Positions 8,391 through 17,482 of a stretch of 64,000 nt of DNA are shown one piece after another (the first letter of the stretch is position 1; every line of letters begins with the position of its first letter). The stretch is from Novosphingobium ginsenosidimutans (lineage in GTDB: Bacteria > Pseudomonadota > Alphaproteobacteria > Sphingomonadales > Sphingomonadaceae): contig NZ_CP042345.1 in the NCBI RefSeq assembly GCF_007954425.1, forward strand, positions 2,044,001-2,108,000. Direction: 5' to 3'. The notes below the pieces were generated by a model. It ran no database searches. It was not told the DNA's origin and was given only the letters and a program-made list of their open reading frames with translations. A program made the translations under genes and the position numbers.

Positions 8391-8906
8391 TTAGCCGATG
8401 CCGTCGCGCGGGCTGGCGGCGTTGTGACCGCCGGCCTTGTAGAGCAAGTCTTGCAGAGCCTGGTCGGCCAGCTCGTCCTCAACGGTGACCACAACCGCGC
8501 CATCCTTCATCCGGCCGCTATAGTAATGGGCGTCCTCGTCGCTGATCCCGTGCTTGGTCAGGGTCTCGTTAAGCGTTCCGCCGATCGCGCCAATTGCCGC
8601 ACCGATGCCCATTGCTTCAGGCACGGCTGAGGCGGCAATCGCGCCGGCGGCGGCCAGCGGGCCTACCCCCGGAATAGCCAAGGCTGCAACGCCCAGGCCC
8701 GCTCCCAGAGCGCCACCGCCCAGGATGCCGCGCAGGACATTGCGGTGTTCCTCGTCGGTGACGTCGCCATCAGCGTTGGTGGTAGTAGTCGTGCCGCCGT
8801 GGTGCGCAATTACGGAAAGGCGGGCGTCGTCAACGCCGAGGCGGCGCAGTTCGCTGACGGCGCGCTCGGCTTCGGCGTGGCTATCGAAAATGGCGGATGC
8901 GGGCAT
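8391..8906 (-). CDS. Stress-type protein with YflT-like N-terminus and glycine-rich hydrophobic core
   Basis: A 171-residue protein. The ATG at 8906 follows a strong AGGAGAG and was chosen over an in-frame start 11 codons earlier. The N-terminal 40 residues ('AIFDSHAEAERAVSELRRLG') resemble the YflT/general stress 17M domain. A Gly/Ala-rich hydrophobic centre follows, like Gly-zipper segments that insert in membranes, then a short mixed tail ('HYYSGRMKDGAVVVTVED'). The family link is moderate and the function is inferred to be envelope or oxidative stress related. It stands alone between the TIR gene and a methyltransferase, all on the minus strand. Confidence 0.7.
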   Translation of the reverse strand: MPASAIFDSHAEAERAVSELRRLGVDDARLSVIAHHGGTTTTTNADGDVTDEEHRNVLRGILGGGALGAGLGVAALAIPGVGPLAAAGAIAASAVPEAMGIGAAIGAIGGTLNETLTKHGISDEDAHYYSGRMKDGAVVVTVEDELADQALQDLLYKAGGHNAASPRDGIG

Positions 8907-8963
8907 GTGTGCTCTCCTGGTTGAAGCAGGAGCAGCCAACCTGGATCTGCAGGCGCGGTTCCG

Positions 8964-9683
8964 TCAGGCGGGAGCGACCGTGGCGGTATTGCGGCGGATG
9001 AAGAATAGCCAGTTTGGCTTCTTGATGTTTGCCTTGTAGCTCTGGCGGAACGAGACCGAGACATTGTGCCCGAACCAGTCAGCGAGGACATAGGGCACGG
9101 CAACCGGGCGCACTCCGAACGGGTCCATCTCGCCAGCGGCAAGTGGGCTCTGCTCTTCGCTGTATTCGATCACGACCACCCCGCCGGGTCGGACCTGATC
9201 AAGCCAGGCCTCAAGCGCCACCTTGGGCTGCCACGACTGGTCGAGCGAGTTCGAATAGACGAAATCGAACTGGCCCTGCCATTCGGGATTCACATCGTGA
9301 AAGTCCCATTCGACCGAGTTGGGAAAGTCCCGCGCGCTGGGGGAAATGTCGGTGCCGATAACCGCGAACCCGGCGTGCTGGTCATTGAGGTGGTTCTGTT
9401 CGAATCCGTTGCGCGTGCCATGGCAGATGCCTGTGATCGGGCCCGCACCCAACAGTTCGCGAAGCGACGCGGCGAGCAGGTCCATCGTCCCGGCATCGGC
9501 CCAGACCCGGCCAAGCTTGCGGTAATTGTGATAAATTTGGACCTCGCGGTAATCCTCGTAGGACCGGTATTCATGGAGGTAAAAGTCGACGAAGGCCTTC
9601 GACTTCAGCAGATCGACAAACAGGAAGCGCAGCGCCTCGTTGAACTTCTGGACGATCGAATCAGTGATCTGGCGCAGACGCAT
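8964..9683 (-). CDS. SAM-dependent methyltransferase-like protein
   Basis: A 239-residue protein. Translation probably begins at MRLRQIT (9683); upstream in-frame codons overlap the transporter gene and look non-coding. A class I methyltransferase fold is suggested by 'GAGPITGICHGTRNG' (SAM loop), 'VIGTDISP' (acidic end of strand 2), 'FDFVYSNSLDQS' and 'LDQVRPGGVVVIEYS'. The N-terminal 60 residues are helical and may be a cap. It is the third gene after the SDR and transporter genes, 35 bases downstream of the latter, so probably cotranscribed. The substrate cannot be read from the sequence. Confidence 0.65.
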   Translation of the reverse strand: MRLRQITDSIVQKFNEALRFLFVDLLKSKAFVDFYLHEYRSYEDYREVQIYHNYRKLGRVWADAGTMDLLAASLRELLGAGPITGICHGTRNGFEQNHLNDQHAGFAVIGTDISPSARDFPNSVEWDFHDVNPEWQGQFDFVYSNSLDQSWQPKVALEAWLDQVRPGGVVVIEYSEEQSPLAAGEMDPFGVRPVAVPYVLADWFGHNVSVSFRQSYKANIKKPNWLFFIRRNTATVAPA

Positions 9684-9718
9684 TCGCGGGTTGTCCTCGG
9701 GTTGCGGCCGAGGCCGGC

Positions 9719-11347
9719 TTACTGGTCGATATTGCGCCGGAAAGTTTCCGGCAGGAAGAGCAGCCCGATCACGACAGTCGCCGCGGCGACCACGATCGGG
9801 TACCATAGCCCGTAGTAGATATCGCCCGTCGCCGCTACCATGGCAAAGGCGGTGGTTGGCAGGAAGCCGCCGAACCAGCCATTGCCGATGTGATAGGGCA
9901 GGCTCATCGAGGTATAGCGGATCCGGCTGGGGAACAGCTCCACCAGCAGTGCTGCGATCGGGCCGTAGACCATAGTCACGAGCAAGACGAGGTAGGTCAG
10001 GATCATGACTACCCTGGGCTTGTCGATCCTCGCCGGATCAGCCTTGCCCGGATAGCCGGCCTGTTCAAGCGCCGGGCCGATCTTGGCGATGTCTTCGGCG
10101 CCGGGGTGGATTACCAGCTCCTCAGCGCCTATCTTGACCACGGCCTGGGTTCCAGCGTCCGCCAGTTCGACGCTGGAATAGGGAATGCCGGCCTTGGCCA
10201 GCGCCGACTTGGCGATATCGCACCCGGTCTGGTCGAACTTCTGCTTGCCGACGGGATCGAACTGGAATGAGCAGGTCTCCGGCACGGCGCTAACCGTCAC
10301 CGGTGCGCGCGCTTGGGCCTCTGTCAGCGCCGGGTTGGCGGCCTCGGACAGCGCATGGAACGCCGGAAAATAGGTCAGCGCGGCCAGTGCGCAGCCGACC
10401 AGAACAATGGGCTTGCGACCAATCCGGTCCGACAGCCAGCCAAAGAAGATAAAGAACGGCGTGCCGATCGCCAGCGCGATAGCGATCAGGATATTGGCCG
10501 TGGCACCATCAACCTTCAGCGTCTTTTCAAGGAAGAACAGCGCGTAGAACTGGCCGGTGTACCAGACCACCGCCTGGCCAGCGACGGCGCCCAGCAGCGC
10601 GATCAGCACCCATCTCCCGTTCCGCCACTGCCCGAAAGCCTCGGTCAGCGGAGCCTTGGAGGTGGTGCCTTCATCCTTCATCTTCTGGAAGACCGGGCTT
10701 TCCGCCAGCTGCATCCGGATCCACATCGAAACGGCCAGCAGCAGGATCGAGACCAGGAACGGCACCCGCCAGCCCCAGTCCTTGAACGCTTCTTCGCCCA
10801 CCAGCATCCGGGTGCCGATCACCACCAGCAACGCCGCGAACAAGCCGAGCGTGGCCGTGGTCTGGATGAAGCTGGTATAGAGCCCGCGCTTCTCGTTGGG
10901 GGCATGTTCGGCCACATAGGTTGCCGCGCCGCCGTATTCGCCACCCAGCGCCAGCCCCTGGATCAGTCGCATCACGATCAGCAGCACCGGAGCGGCCACG
11001 CCGATCGCGGCATAGGACGGAAGCAGGCCAACCACGAATGTGGACAGACCCATCAGCCCCATGGTCACCAGGAAGGTATTCTTGCGCCCCACCAGATCGC
11101 CGATCCGCCCGAACACCAGCGCCCCGAACGGCCGCACGGCAAAGCCGGCGGCAAAGGCGGCCAAGGCGAAGATGAATCCGGTCGTTTCATTGACGCCCGA
11201 GAAGAACTGGGCGGAGATAACCGTCGCCAGCAGCCCATAGAGGTAGAAATCATACCATTCGAACACGGTGCCGAGCGACGAGGCGAGGATCACCTTGCGT
11301 TCGCTTTGGGTGGCGGCGTGGTGCTTGGGCAGGGCGGCTTCGCTCAT
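9719..11347 (-). CDS. MFS transporter, metabolite:H+ symporter (MHS) type, with large periplasmic insert
   Basis: A 542-residue inner-membrane transporter. Family marks are 'GTVFEWYDFYLYG' in helix 1, 'GRIGDLVGRK' in loop 2-3, 'GLALGGEYGGAATYVAEHAP' and a second 'GWLSDRIGRK'. This is the MHS subfamily (dicarboxylate, shikimate or proline/betaine type). About 110 residues (333-443) between two late helices form a soluble, probably periplasmic, insert with two cysteines (359 and 376), which makes the protein longer than the usual 420-450. It starts 3 bases after the SDR stop, so the two are coupled. The substrate is not predictable from sequence alone. Confidence 0.88.
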   Translation of the reverse strand: MSEAALPKHHAATQSERKVILASSLGTVFEWYDFYLYGLLATVISAQFFSGVNETTGFIFALAAFAAGFAVRPFGALVFGRIGDLVGRKNTFLVTMGLMGLSTFVVGLLPSYAAIGVAAPVLLIVMRLIQGLALGGEYGGAATYVAEHAPNEKRGLYTSFIQTTATLGLFAALLVVIGTRMLVGEEAFKDWGWRVPFLVSILLLAVSMWIRMQLAESPVFQKMKDEGTTSKAPLTEAFGQWRNGRWVLIALLGAVAGQAVVWYTGQFYALFFLEKTLKVDGATANILIAIALAIGTPFFIFFGWLSDRIGRKPIVLVGCALAALTYFPAFHALSEAANPALTEAQARAPVTVSAVPETCSFQFDPVGKQKFDQTGCDIAKSALAKAGIPYSSVELADAGTQAVVKIGAEELVIHPGAEDIAKIGPALEQAGYPGKADPARIDKPRVVMILTYLVLLVTMVYGPIAALLVELFPSRIRYTSMSLPYHIGNGWFGGFLPTTAFAMVAATGDIYYGLWYPIVVAAATVVIGLLFLPETFRRNIDQ

Positions 11348-11350
11348 GCG

Positions 11351-12091
11351 CTATTGCCCCCCGTCAACGCGGACCAGCGCGGCGGTGGTATAGGAACTAT
11401 GCGGGCTGGCCAGCATCAGTGCGGCGGTGACGATTTCCTCCGGATAGCCCGGGCGGCCCATCGCGACAGGCTGCTTCACGCGCTTTTCCTCGGCCCAGGC
11501 TTCGGCGATGTCGGTCAGGAAGGGGCCGGGGGCGATCGTGTTGACCCGCACCTTGGGCGCATATTCGCGCGCCAGTGATACCGACATCTGATTTAGCGCG
11601 GCCTTAGCGCCGCCATAAGGCACCACTTGCGGCGCGGGCTGGAGCGAAGCGATCGAGCTGATGTTGATGATGCAGCCACCTTCGCCCTGGTTCATCCGGT
11701 GCGCGACCTGGCTGGCAAGCCGGAACGGCCCCTTGAAGTTGAGGTTCAGCACCGAATCGAACAGGCTTTCGGACATTTCGTGGCTGGGGCAGGCGGGTGA
11801 CATCCCGGCATTGTTGACCAGAATGTCGATCCGCCCGAATTCGGCATAGACTGCCTCGACCAGGGCATCGCAATCGGCCCAGCGCCCCGCATGCATGGCA
11901 AAGGCCATGGCCCGGCGACCCAGCGCGCGGCATTCCTCCGCCACCTTTTCGCAGTTCTCCAGCTTGCGGCTGGCAATGATCACATCGGCGCCCCGCTGGG
12001 CAAAGGCCTTGACCATGTGGTAGCCTAGGCCCCGGCTGCCCCCGGTAACGAGCACGACCTTGCCGGTGAAATCGAACAGTGGATCCATCAT
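11351..12091 (-). CDS. SDR-family NAD(P)-dependent oxidoreductase
   Basis: A 246-residue classical short-chain dehydrogenase. It has the Rossmann motif 'TGGSRGLG', 'NNAG', the catalytic serine in 'ISSIAS' and Tyr/Lys in 'YGGAKAAL'. The ATG pair at 12086-12091 follows GGGAGAGA; longer in-frame leaders lack a ribosome site. It is the first gene of the SDR-transporter-methyltransferase operon and is divergent from cysD. A transporter plus dehydrogenase suggests uptake and oxidation of a small organic acid or alcohol; this is inference. Confidence 0.88.
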   Translation of the reverse strand: MMDPLFDFTGKVVLVTGGSRGLGYHMVKAFAQRGADVIIASRKLENCEKVAEECRALGRRAMAFAMHAGRWADCDALVEAVYAEFGRIDILVNNAGMSPACPSHEMSESLFDSVLNLNFKGPFRLASQVAHRMNQGEGGCIINISSIASLQPAPQVVPYGGAKAALNQMSVSLAREYAPKVRVNTIAPGPFLTDIAEAWAEEKRVKQPVAMGRPGYPEEIVTAALMLASPHSSYTTAALVRVDGGQ

Positions 12092-12122
12092 CTGGCTTCT
12101 CTCTCCCTTGATCGGAAAGACT

Positions 12123-12152
12123 GCCCGGTTGTGGAGCGCCATGCAACCGGGC
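12123..12152. promoter_or_regulatory. 9-bp perfect inverted repeat in the SDR/cysD divergent region
   Basis: GCCCGGTTG (12123-12131) and CAACCGGGC (12144-12152) are perfectly complementary and 12 bases apart. They lie 32 bases before the SDR start and 75 bases before cysD. It could be an operator for a dimeric regulator or an RNA stem in the SDR leader; no T tract follows on either strand, so it is not a simple terminator. Confidence 0.5.
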
Positions 12153-12226
12153 TGGCAAATGGCGATAGGCAGGGGCAAAGATGATCTTCGTTGCTAGGGC
12201 CCAGGGGCTCTGACAGGGGAGCCGGC

Positions 12227-13141
12227 ATGACCAAGTCCCTGACTCACCTCGATCGGCTGGAGGCCGAGGCGATCCACATCATGCGCGAAGTGGTGGCCGA
12301 GGCCGAGCGGCCGGTAATGCTCTATTCGATCGGCAAGGACTCCGCGGTGATGCTGCATCTCGCGAAGAAGGCCTTCTATCCCGCGCCGCCGCCGTTCCCG
12401 CTGCTGCACGTCGACACTACCTGGAAGTTCCGCGACATGTACGGCCTGCGCCAGAAGGCGGCGGATGAAGCGGGCATGGAACTGCATGTCTGGCAGAACC
12501 CGGAAGCCAGGGAGCGCGGGATCAACCCGTTCGACCACGGTCCGCTTCATACTGACATGTGGAAGACCGAAGGGCTGAAGCAGGCGCTGGACCACTATGG
12601 TTTCGACGCGGCTTTTGGCGGCGCGCGGCGCGATGAGGAAAAGAGCCGGGCCAAGGAACGGATCTTCTCGTTCCGCACGGCCAGCCATGCCTGGGACCCT
12701 AAGAACCAGCGGCCCGAGCTGTGGAACCTCTACAACGCGCGCAAGCACAAGGGGGAGAGCATCCGGGTCTTCCCGATCTCCAACTGGACTGAGCTCGATA
12801 TCTGGCAATACATCCAGCAGGAGGGGATAGAGATCGTCCCGCTCTATTTCGCCGCGCCGCGCCCGACCTATGAATGGGATGGGCAGCTGTTCATGGCCGA
12901 TGACCTTGAGCGGCTTGAACGGGTGCTCGGCCGCAAGCTGCCCACCACCGAACGCTCGATCCGCTTCCGCACGCTTGGCTGCTTCCCGCTGACCGGCGCG
13001 GTGGAGAGCGAGGCGGCGACCCTGAGCGACGTAATCCGCGAAACGCTGCTGACCACCACGTCCGAACGGCAGGGCCGGGTGATCGACAAGGACGGCGGTG
13101 ACGCCTCGATGGAGAAGAAGAAGCAGGAGGGGTACTTCTGA
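12227..13141 (+). CDS. cysD: Sulfate adenylyltransferase subunit 2
   Basis: A 304-residue small subunit of ATP sulfurylase, which makes APS from sulfate and ATP in assimilation. It shows the PP-loop '[14 protein letters not shown]', '[12 protein letters not shown]' and the C-terminal '[18 protein letters not shown]', and is close in length to E. coli CysD. The ATG at 12227 follows AGGGGAG; an in-frame start 12 codons earlier has no good ribosome site. Its TGA overlaps the next ATG by one base (TGATG), which couples it to the GTPase subunit. Confidence 0.96.
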   Translation: MTKSLTHLDRLEAEAIHIMREVVAEAERPVMLYSIGKDSAVMLHLAKKAFYPAPPPFPLLHVDTTWKFRDMYGLRQKAADEAGMELHVWQNPEARERGINPFDHGPLHTDMWKTEGLKQALDHYGFDAAFGGARRDEEKSRAKERIFSFRTASHAWDPKNQRPELWNLYNARKHKGESIRVFPISNWTELDIWQYIQQEGIEIVPLYFAAPRPTYEWDGQLFMADDLERLERVLGRKLPTTERSIRFRTLGCFPLTGAVESEAATLSDVIRETLLTTTSERQGRVIDKDGGDASMEKKKQEGYF

Positions 13142-15048
13142 TGACCCGTCCTGCCTACACCCCCGAAGCCGCAATTGCCGAGGATATCGAGGGCTACCTC
13201 GCCAGCCACCGCGACAAGGAGCTGCTGCGCTTCATCACCTGCGGCTCGGTTGATGACGGTAAGTCCACGCTGATCGGACGGCTGCTTTACGACAGCAAGA
13301 TGATCTTCGACGATCAGCTTTCCGCGCTTGAAGCGGATTCGAAGCGGGTCGGCACGCAAGGGCAGGAGATCGATTTTGCCCTCCTCGTCGATGGCCTGGC
13401 CGCCGAGCGTGAGCAGGGCATTACGATCGACGTGGCCTACCGCTTCTTCACGACCGAAAAGCGCAAGTTCATCGTCGCCGACTGTCCGGGGCACGAACAG
13501 TACACCCGCAACATGGTCACCGGCGCGAGCACCGCCGACCTTGCCGTGATCCTGATCGATGCGCGCAAAGGCGTGCTGGTCCAGACCCGGCGGCATTCGT
13601 ACCTGTGCAAGCTGCTGGGCATCCGCCACTTCGTGCTGGCAGTGAACAAGATGGACCTGGTCGATTACAGCCAGGACCGGTTCGACGAGATCGTGGCTGA
13701 CTATCAGCGCTTCGCCGCTTCGATCGGCATCGATCATTTTGCGGCGATCCCGATCTCCGGATTCAAGGGCGACAATATCACGGCCCTGTCGGCGAATACG
13801 CCTTGGTTCAAGGGACCCGTGCTGATCGATCAGCTCGAAACCGTGTCACTTGACCGTGCGGCTGAGCAGGCTGCGCCGCTGCGGCTGCCGGTGCAGTGGG
13901 TCAATCGGCCCAACCTCGATTTCCGGGGCTTTGCCGGCCAGATCGCCAGCGGCACAGTGCGGCCGGGCGATGCGGTGCGGGTGCTGCCCTCGGGCCGGAC
14001 GACTACGGTCAGCCGGGTCGTGACCCTTGGCGGGGACCTAGACCAGGCAGTCGCTGGCGAATCCGTTACCTTAACTTTCGCCGACGAGATCGACTGTTCG
14101 CGCGGCGATGTGATCGCGGCAGCCGATGCGCCGCCCGAAGTGGCCGACCAGTTCGAGGCGACGCTGGTCTGGATGGATGACCAGGCCTTAATCCCCGGCC
14201 GCGGCTATTGGCTCAAGCTTGGGACGCAGACTGTCTCTACGACGGTGCAGCAGCCAAAATATACGATCAACGTCAATACGTTGGAGCACCTTGCGGCCAA
14301 GACGCTTGAACTCAACGGCATCGGCGTGGCCGAACTGGCGACGGACAAGCCGATCGTGTTCGAAGCCTATGTCCAGTCCAAGGCGCTGGGCGGCTTCATC
14401 CTGATCGACAAGCTGACCAACCGCACGGTTGCGGCCGGCATGCTGAATTTCAGCTTGCGCCGCGCCCAGAATGTTCACTGGCAGCCGACCGACATTACGC
14501 GTGAGGATCACGCCGCGCTGAAGAACCAGAAGCCGCGCGTGCTGTGGTTCACCGGGCTGTCGGGATCGGGCAAGAGCACGATCGCCAATGCGGTCGAGAA
14601 GCGCTTGAACCTGATGAACCGCCACACCTTCCTGCTTGATGGCGACAATGTTCGTCATGGCCTCAACAAGGACCTGGGCTTTACCGAGGCGGACCGGATC
14701 GAGAACATCCGCCGCGTCGGCGAAGTGGCCAAGCTGATGGCCGATGCTGGACTGATCGTGCTGACTGCCTTCATCAGCCCGTTCCGCGCCGAACGCGACA
14801 TGGTCCGCGCCATGCTGCCTGAGGGTGAGTTCATCGAGATCTTCGTCGACACGCCGCTCGAAGTGGCGGAGGCCCGCGACGTGAAGGGGCTCTACAAGAA
14901 GGCCCGCAGCGGCGCGCTCAAGAACTTCACCGGGGTCGACAGCCCCTATGAGCCGCCTGAGCATCCGGAGATCCGCGTGAACACGGTCGAGATGACAGTT
15001 GATGAAGCCGCGGATGCGATCATCCGCGCGATCCTGCCGCTCAAATGA
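13141..15048 (+). CDS. cysNC: Bifunctional sulfate adenylyltransferase subunit 1 / adenylylsulfate kinase
   Basis: A 635-residue fusion. The N-terminal GTPase (CysN) has the P-loop 'GSVDDGKST' (residues 35-43), 'DCPGHEQY' and 'NKMD', followed by EF-Tu-like barrels. The C-terminal APS kinase (CysC) starts near residue 460 with the P-loop 'GLSGSGKST' (472-480) and '[10 protein letters not shown]'. GTP hydrolysis drives APS synthesis and the kinase makes PAPS, so the route here runs through PAPS. The fused form is common in alphaproteobacteria. It overlaps cysQ by ATGA. Confidence 0.97.
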   Translation: MTRPAYTPEAAIAEDIEGYLASHRDKELLRFITCGSVDDGKSTLIGRLLYDSKMIFDDQLSALEADSKRVGTQGQEIDFALLVDGLAAEREQGITIDVAYRFFTTEKRKFIVADCPGHEQYTRNMVTGASTADLAVILIDARKGVLVQTRRHSYLCKLLGIRHFVLAVNKMDLVDYSQDRFDEIVADYQRFAASIGIDHFAAIPISGFKGDNITALSANTPWFKGPVLIDQLETVSLDRAAEQAAPLRLPVQWVNRPNLDFRGFAGQIASGTVRPGDAVRVLPSGRTTTVSRVVTLGGDLDQAVAGESVTLTFADEIDCSRGDVIAAADAPPEVADQFEATLVWMDDQALIPGRGYWLKLGTQTVSTTVQQPKYTINVNTLEHLAAKTLELNGIGVAELATDKPIVFEAYVQSKALGGFILIDKLTNRTVAAGMLNFSLRRAQNVHWQPTDITREDHAALKNQKPRVLWFTGLSGSGKSTIANAVEKRLNLMNRHTFLLDGDNVRHGLNKDLGFTEADRIENIRRVGEVAKLMADAGLIVLTAFISPFRAERDMVRAMLPEGEFIEIFVDTPLEVAEARDVKGLYKKARSGALKNFTGVDSPYEPPEHPEIRVNTVEMTVDEAADAIIRAILPLK

Positions 15049-15767
15049 CCGACGCCGAACTCGCAACCGCGCTTGCCACGCAGGCCGGTGAATTGCTGAT
15101 GGGGCTGGACCGGGCTGAACTGGGCTTCAAGATCGGGGCCGAAGGCGACCGGCTGGCCAATGCGCTGCTGGTCGAGGCGCTGCGGCGCGAGCGGCCGGAT
15201 GATGGACTGCTGTCCGAAGAGGAAAAGGACAATCCGGAGCGACTTGCCAGGTCGCGCGTCTGGATCGTCGATCCGCTCGACGGCACCCGCGAATATGGCG
15301 AGAACCGCACTGACTGGGCGGTCCATGTCGCGCTGGCGGTCGATGGCGTGGCGACGGTCGGCGCAGTGGCGCTGCCGGGGCAGGGGGTGACCCTGTCGAG
15401 CGGCGCGCCGCTGCCGCTGCCACCGCTGCAGGACCCGCCGCGGATGTTGGTCAGCCGCACCCGCCCGCCACGCGAGGCGCTGGCCGTTGCCGAACTGCTG
15501 GGGGCGGAACTGGTGCCAATGGGCAGCGCCGGGGCCAAGGCCATGGCCGTGGTGTTGGGCCAGGCCGAAATCTATCTCCACAACGGCGGCCAGTACGAGT
15601 GGGACAATTGCGCGCCAGCCGCCGTGGCCCAGGCGCATGGTCTCCACGTCTCGCGGCTGGATGGCAGTCCGTTGGTCTATAACCAGGCCAACCCCTACCT
15701 GCCCGATCTGCTGATCTGCCGGCAGGAATGGGCCCAGCCGGTCTTTGAAGCGCTGGCGAAAATCTAG
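15045..15767 (+). CDS. cysQ: 3'(2'),5'-bisphosphate nucleotidase
   Basis: A 240-residue inositol monophosphatase-fold enzyme that removes PAP, the inhibitory by-product of PAPS use. Metal-binding motifs are 'LLSEEEKD' and '[14 protein letters not shown]', with '[10 protein letters not shown]' near the end. Its placement, coupled by ATGA to cysNC, fits CysQ rather than another member of the superfamily. Its TAG stop shares a CTAG with the stop of the convergent SDR gene. Confidence 0.93.
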   Translation: MTDAELATALATQAGELLMGLDRAELGFKIGAEGDRLANALLVEALRRERPDDGLLSEEEKDNPERLARSRVWIVDPLDGTREYGENRTDWAVHVALAVDGVATVGAVALPGQGVTLSSGAPLPLPPLQDPPRMLVSRTRPPREALAVAELLGAELVPMGSAGAKAMAVVLGQAEIYLHNGGQYEWDNCAPAAVAQAHGLHVSRLDGSPLVYNQANPYLPDLLICRQEWAQPVFEALAKI

Positions 15768-16540
15768 AGCAGCTGCCCGTCGTCGACCGTGAACGTGCTG
15801 CCGGTGACGTAGCGCGAGTGGTCCGAGCAGAGGTAGAGCAGCGGCACGTCCAGCGCCGGAATCTCGCACCAGCGGCGGCGGACGAAAGTGTTGAGCAGCA
15901 GTCCGCCCATATCGCTCTCCATCAGATCGCCGGTGATCTCGGTCGGGAAATAGCCGGGCTCGATCACGTTGACGTTGATCCCCTTGCGCGCCCATTCGCG
16001 CGCCATCAGCTTGCCCATCTGGGTCACCCCGGCCTTGGTCGCCGAATAGGGGGTAGAGCCGGGGAAAGCCTTCTTGGAAGTGATCGAGCCGATGATCACT
16101 ACCCGGCCGTGTTCCTTTTCGGCGCTGCCCGCCGCGATCAGCCGCTTGGCCCCTTCGCGCACGGTCAGGAAGGGGCCGCGCAGGTTGGTGGCGACCACAT
16201 TATCGAACGAATCCATGTCGACCTTCAGCGCGATCTGGTCATCCGCGACGCCCGCATTGGCGACGATCGTATCGACCGTGCCAAAGGCCGCTTCGGCAGC
16301 GTCATAGGCGGCGATAGTGGCGGCTTCGTCGGCGACGTCGAGCGATACGGCGAGGGCCTTGCCGCCCGCAGCCTTGATCTCGGCCTCCAGCGCGGCCAGC
16401 CGGTCTGCCCGGCGCGCGCCCATCACTACGGCCGCGCCAGCAGCTGCCAGCAGGCGCGAGAAATGTGCGCCAAAGCCCGAGGACGCGCCGGTCACCAGCG
16501 CTACGCGGCCGGTCAGATCGAACTGGGGGACAGAGGTCAT
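15764..16540 (-). CDS. SDR-family oxidoreductase
   Basis: A 258-residue classical SDR with 'TGASSGFG', 'VANAGVADDQ', the catalytic serine in 'IGSITSKK' and 'YSATKAG'. The open frame extends 314 codons upstream, but the ATG at 16540 has a good AGGAG and starts the Rossmann fold at the usual place, so the extension, which lies antisense to the hydratase gene, was rejected. It is divergent from an enoyl-CoA hydratase-type gene, with a 16-base palindrome between them. A role in acyl or alcohol oxidation is likely but unspecific. Confidence 0.9.
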   Translation of the reverse strand: MTSVPQFDLTGRVALVTGASSGFGAHFSRLLAAAGAAVVMGARRADRLAALEAEIKAAGGKALAVSLDVADEAATIAAYDAAEAAFGTVDTIVANAGVADDQIALKVDMDSFDNVVATNLRGPFLTVREGAKRLIAAGSAEKEHGRVVIIGSITSKKAFPGSTPYSATKAGVTQMGKLMAREWARKGINVNVIEPGYFPTEITGDLMESDMGGLLLNTFVRRRWCEIPALDVPLLYLCSDHSRYVTGSTFTVDDGQLL

Positions 16541-16609
16541 GCGGCAAGCTCCTGAAGTTTGTGGTGCGATAGCCGCAGGAGATTGCCCTTGTCGATAATT
16601 GCGGGCATA

Positions 16610-16625
16610 TGTCCACCGCTGGACA
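16610..16625. promoter_or_regulatory. Palindrome TGTCCA-CCGC-TGGACA, candidate operator
   Basis: A perfect 6-bp inverted repeat with a 4-base spacer lies in the 153-base divergent region between the SDR and the enoyl-CoA hydratase genes, flanked by two copies of GATAATT (16594-16600 and 16628-16634). The size suits a dimeric repressor such as a TetR-type acyl-CoA sensor; no regulator gene is present nearby. Confidence 0.5.
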
Positions 16626-16693
16626 GAGATAATTGAGAGGACCGCCCTTGTCCGGGCTTGCTCCCGGTCAAACGGCGCTGCATCGGAGCGGAC

Positions 16694-17482
16694 ATGGAGA
16701 ACATCCGGATCGACAGGGCAGGCGGCGTGACTACGGTCACCCTGGCGCGCCCGGCATCGCTCAATGCGATCACGCCCGACATGCATGATGAGCTGGAGGC
16801 GGCCTTCAACGCCTTTGCCGCCGATCCCGCGCAGGAGATCTGCGTGATCACGGGGGAGGGGCGGGGCTTTTGCGCCGGGTCCGACCTTAAGGCCGTCGCA
16901 GCGAGCGGGCACCGTTCCTACCCGGCGCATGGCTATGCCGGGCTGATCGAACGGTTCGATTGCCCCAAGCCGTTCATCGCGGCCGTCAACGGCGTGGCCA
17001 TGGGCGGCGGGTTCGAGATTGCGCTGGCCTGCGATCTGATCATCGCTGCCGAGAGCGCCAGCTTTGCCTTGCCGGAGCCGCTCGTCGGCGCCGTGGCGCT
17101 GGGCGGCGGGCTGCACCGGCTGGCGCGGCAGATCGGGATGAAGCCGGCGATGGGCATGATCCTGACCGGTAAGCGTGCTTCGGCGGCGGAAGGCTTGGCG
17201 CTGGGCTTCGTCAACGAAGTCGTGCCCGATGCAGAGCTGCTGGATGTTACGCGCCGCTGGTGCGGTGAGATCCTCAAGTGCTCGCCGATGTCGGTCCGCG
17301 CTTCGAAGGAAACCGTGCTGCGCGGGCTTGAAGAGCCAAGCCTGGCCGCGGCCATGTCTGGCCAGGAACACTATCCCGCCTTTGCCGCCTGGCGCAGCAG
17401 CGACGATGCCCGCGAAGGCCCGCGCGCCTTTGCCGAAAAACGCCCGCCCCGTTGGCAGGGCCGAACCGGAGACCCGCAATGA
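16694..17482 (+). CDS. Enoyl-CoA hydratase/isomerase family protein
   Basis: A 262-residue crotonase-fold protein. The oxyanion-hole motifs are 'GFCAGSDLKA' and 'AMGGGFEIALACD'. Both hydratase glutamates are kept: Glu108 (GGGFEIA) and Glu128 (LPEPLVG), 20 apart as in rat hydratase. Hydratase activity is therefore plausible. The ATG at 16694 follows GGAG; an earlier in-frame start adds 12 unsupported residues. The stop overlaps the next start by ATGA, linking it to the hydrolase-flavin reductase fusion. Confidence 0.9.
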   Translation: MENIRIDRAGGVTTVTLARPASLNAITPDMHDELEAAFNAFAADPAQEICVITGEGRGFCAGSDLKAVAASGHRSYPAHGYAGLIERFDCPKPFIAAVNGVAMGGGFEIALACDLIIAAESASFALPEPLVGAVALGGGLHRLARQIGMKPAMGMILTGKRASAAEGLALGFVNEVVPDAELLDVTRRWCGEILKCSPMSVRASKETVLRGLEEPSLAAAMSGQEHYPAFAAWRSSDDAREGPRAFAEKRPPRWQGRTGDPQ

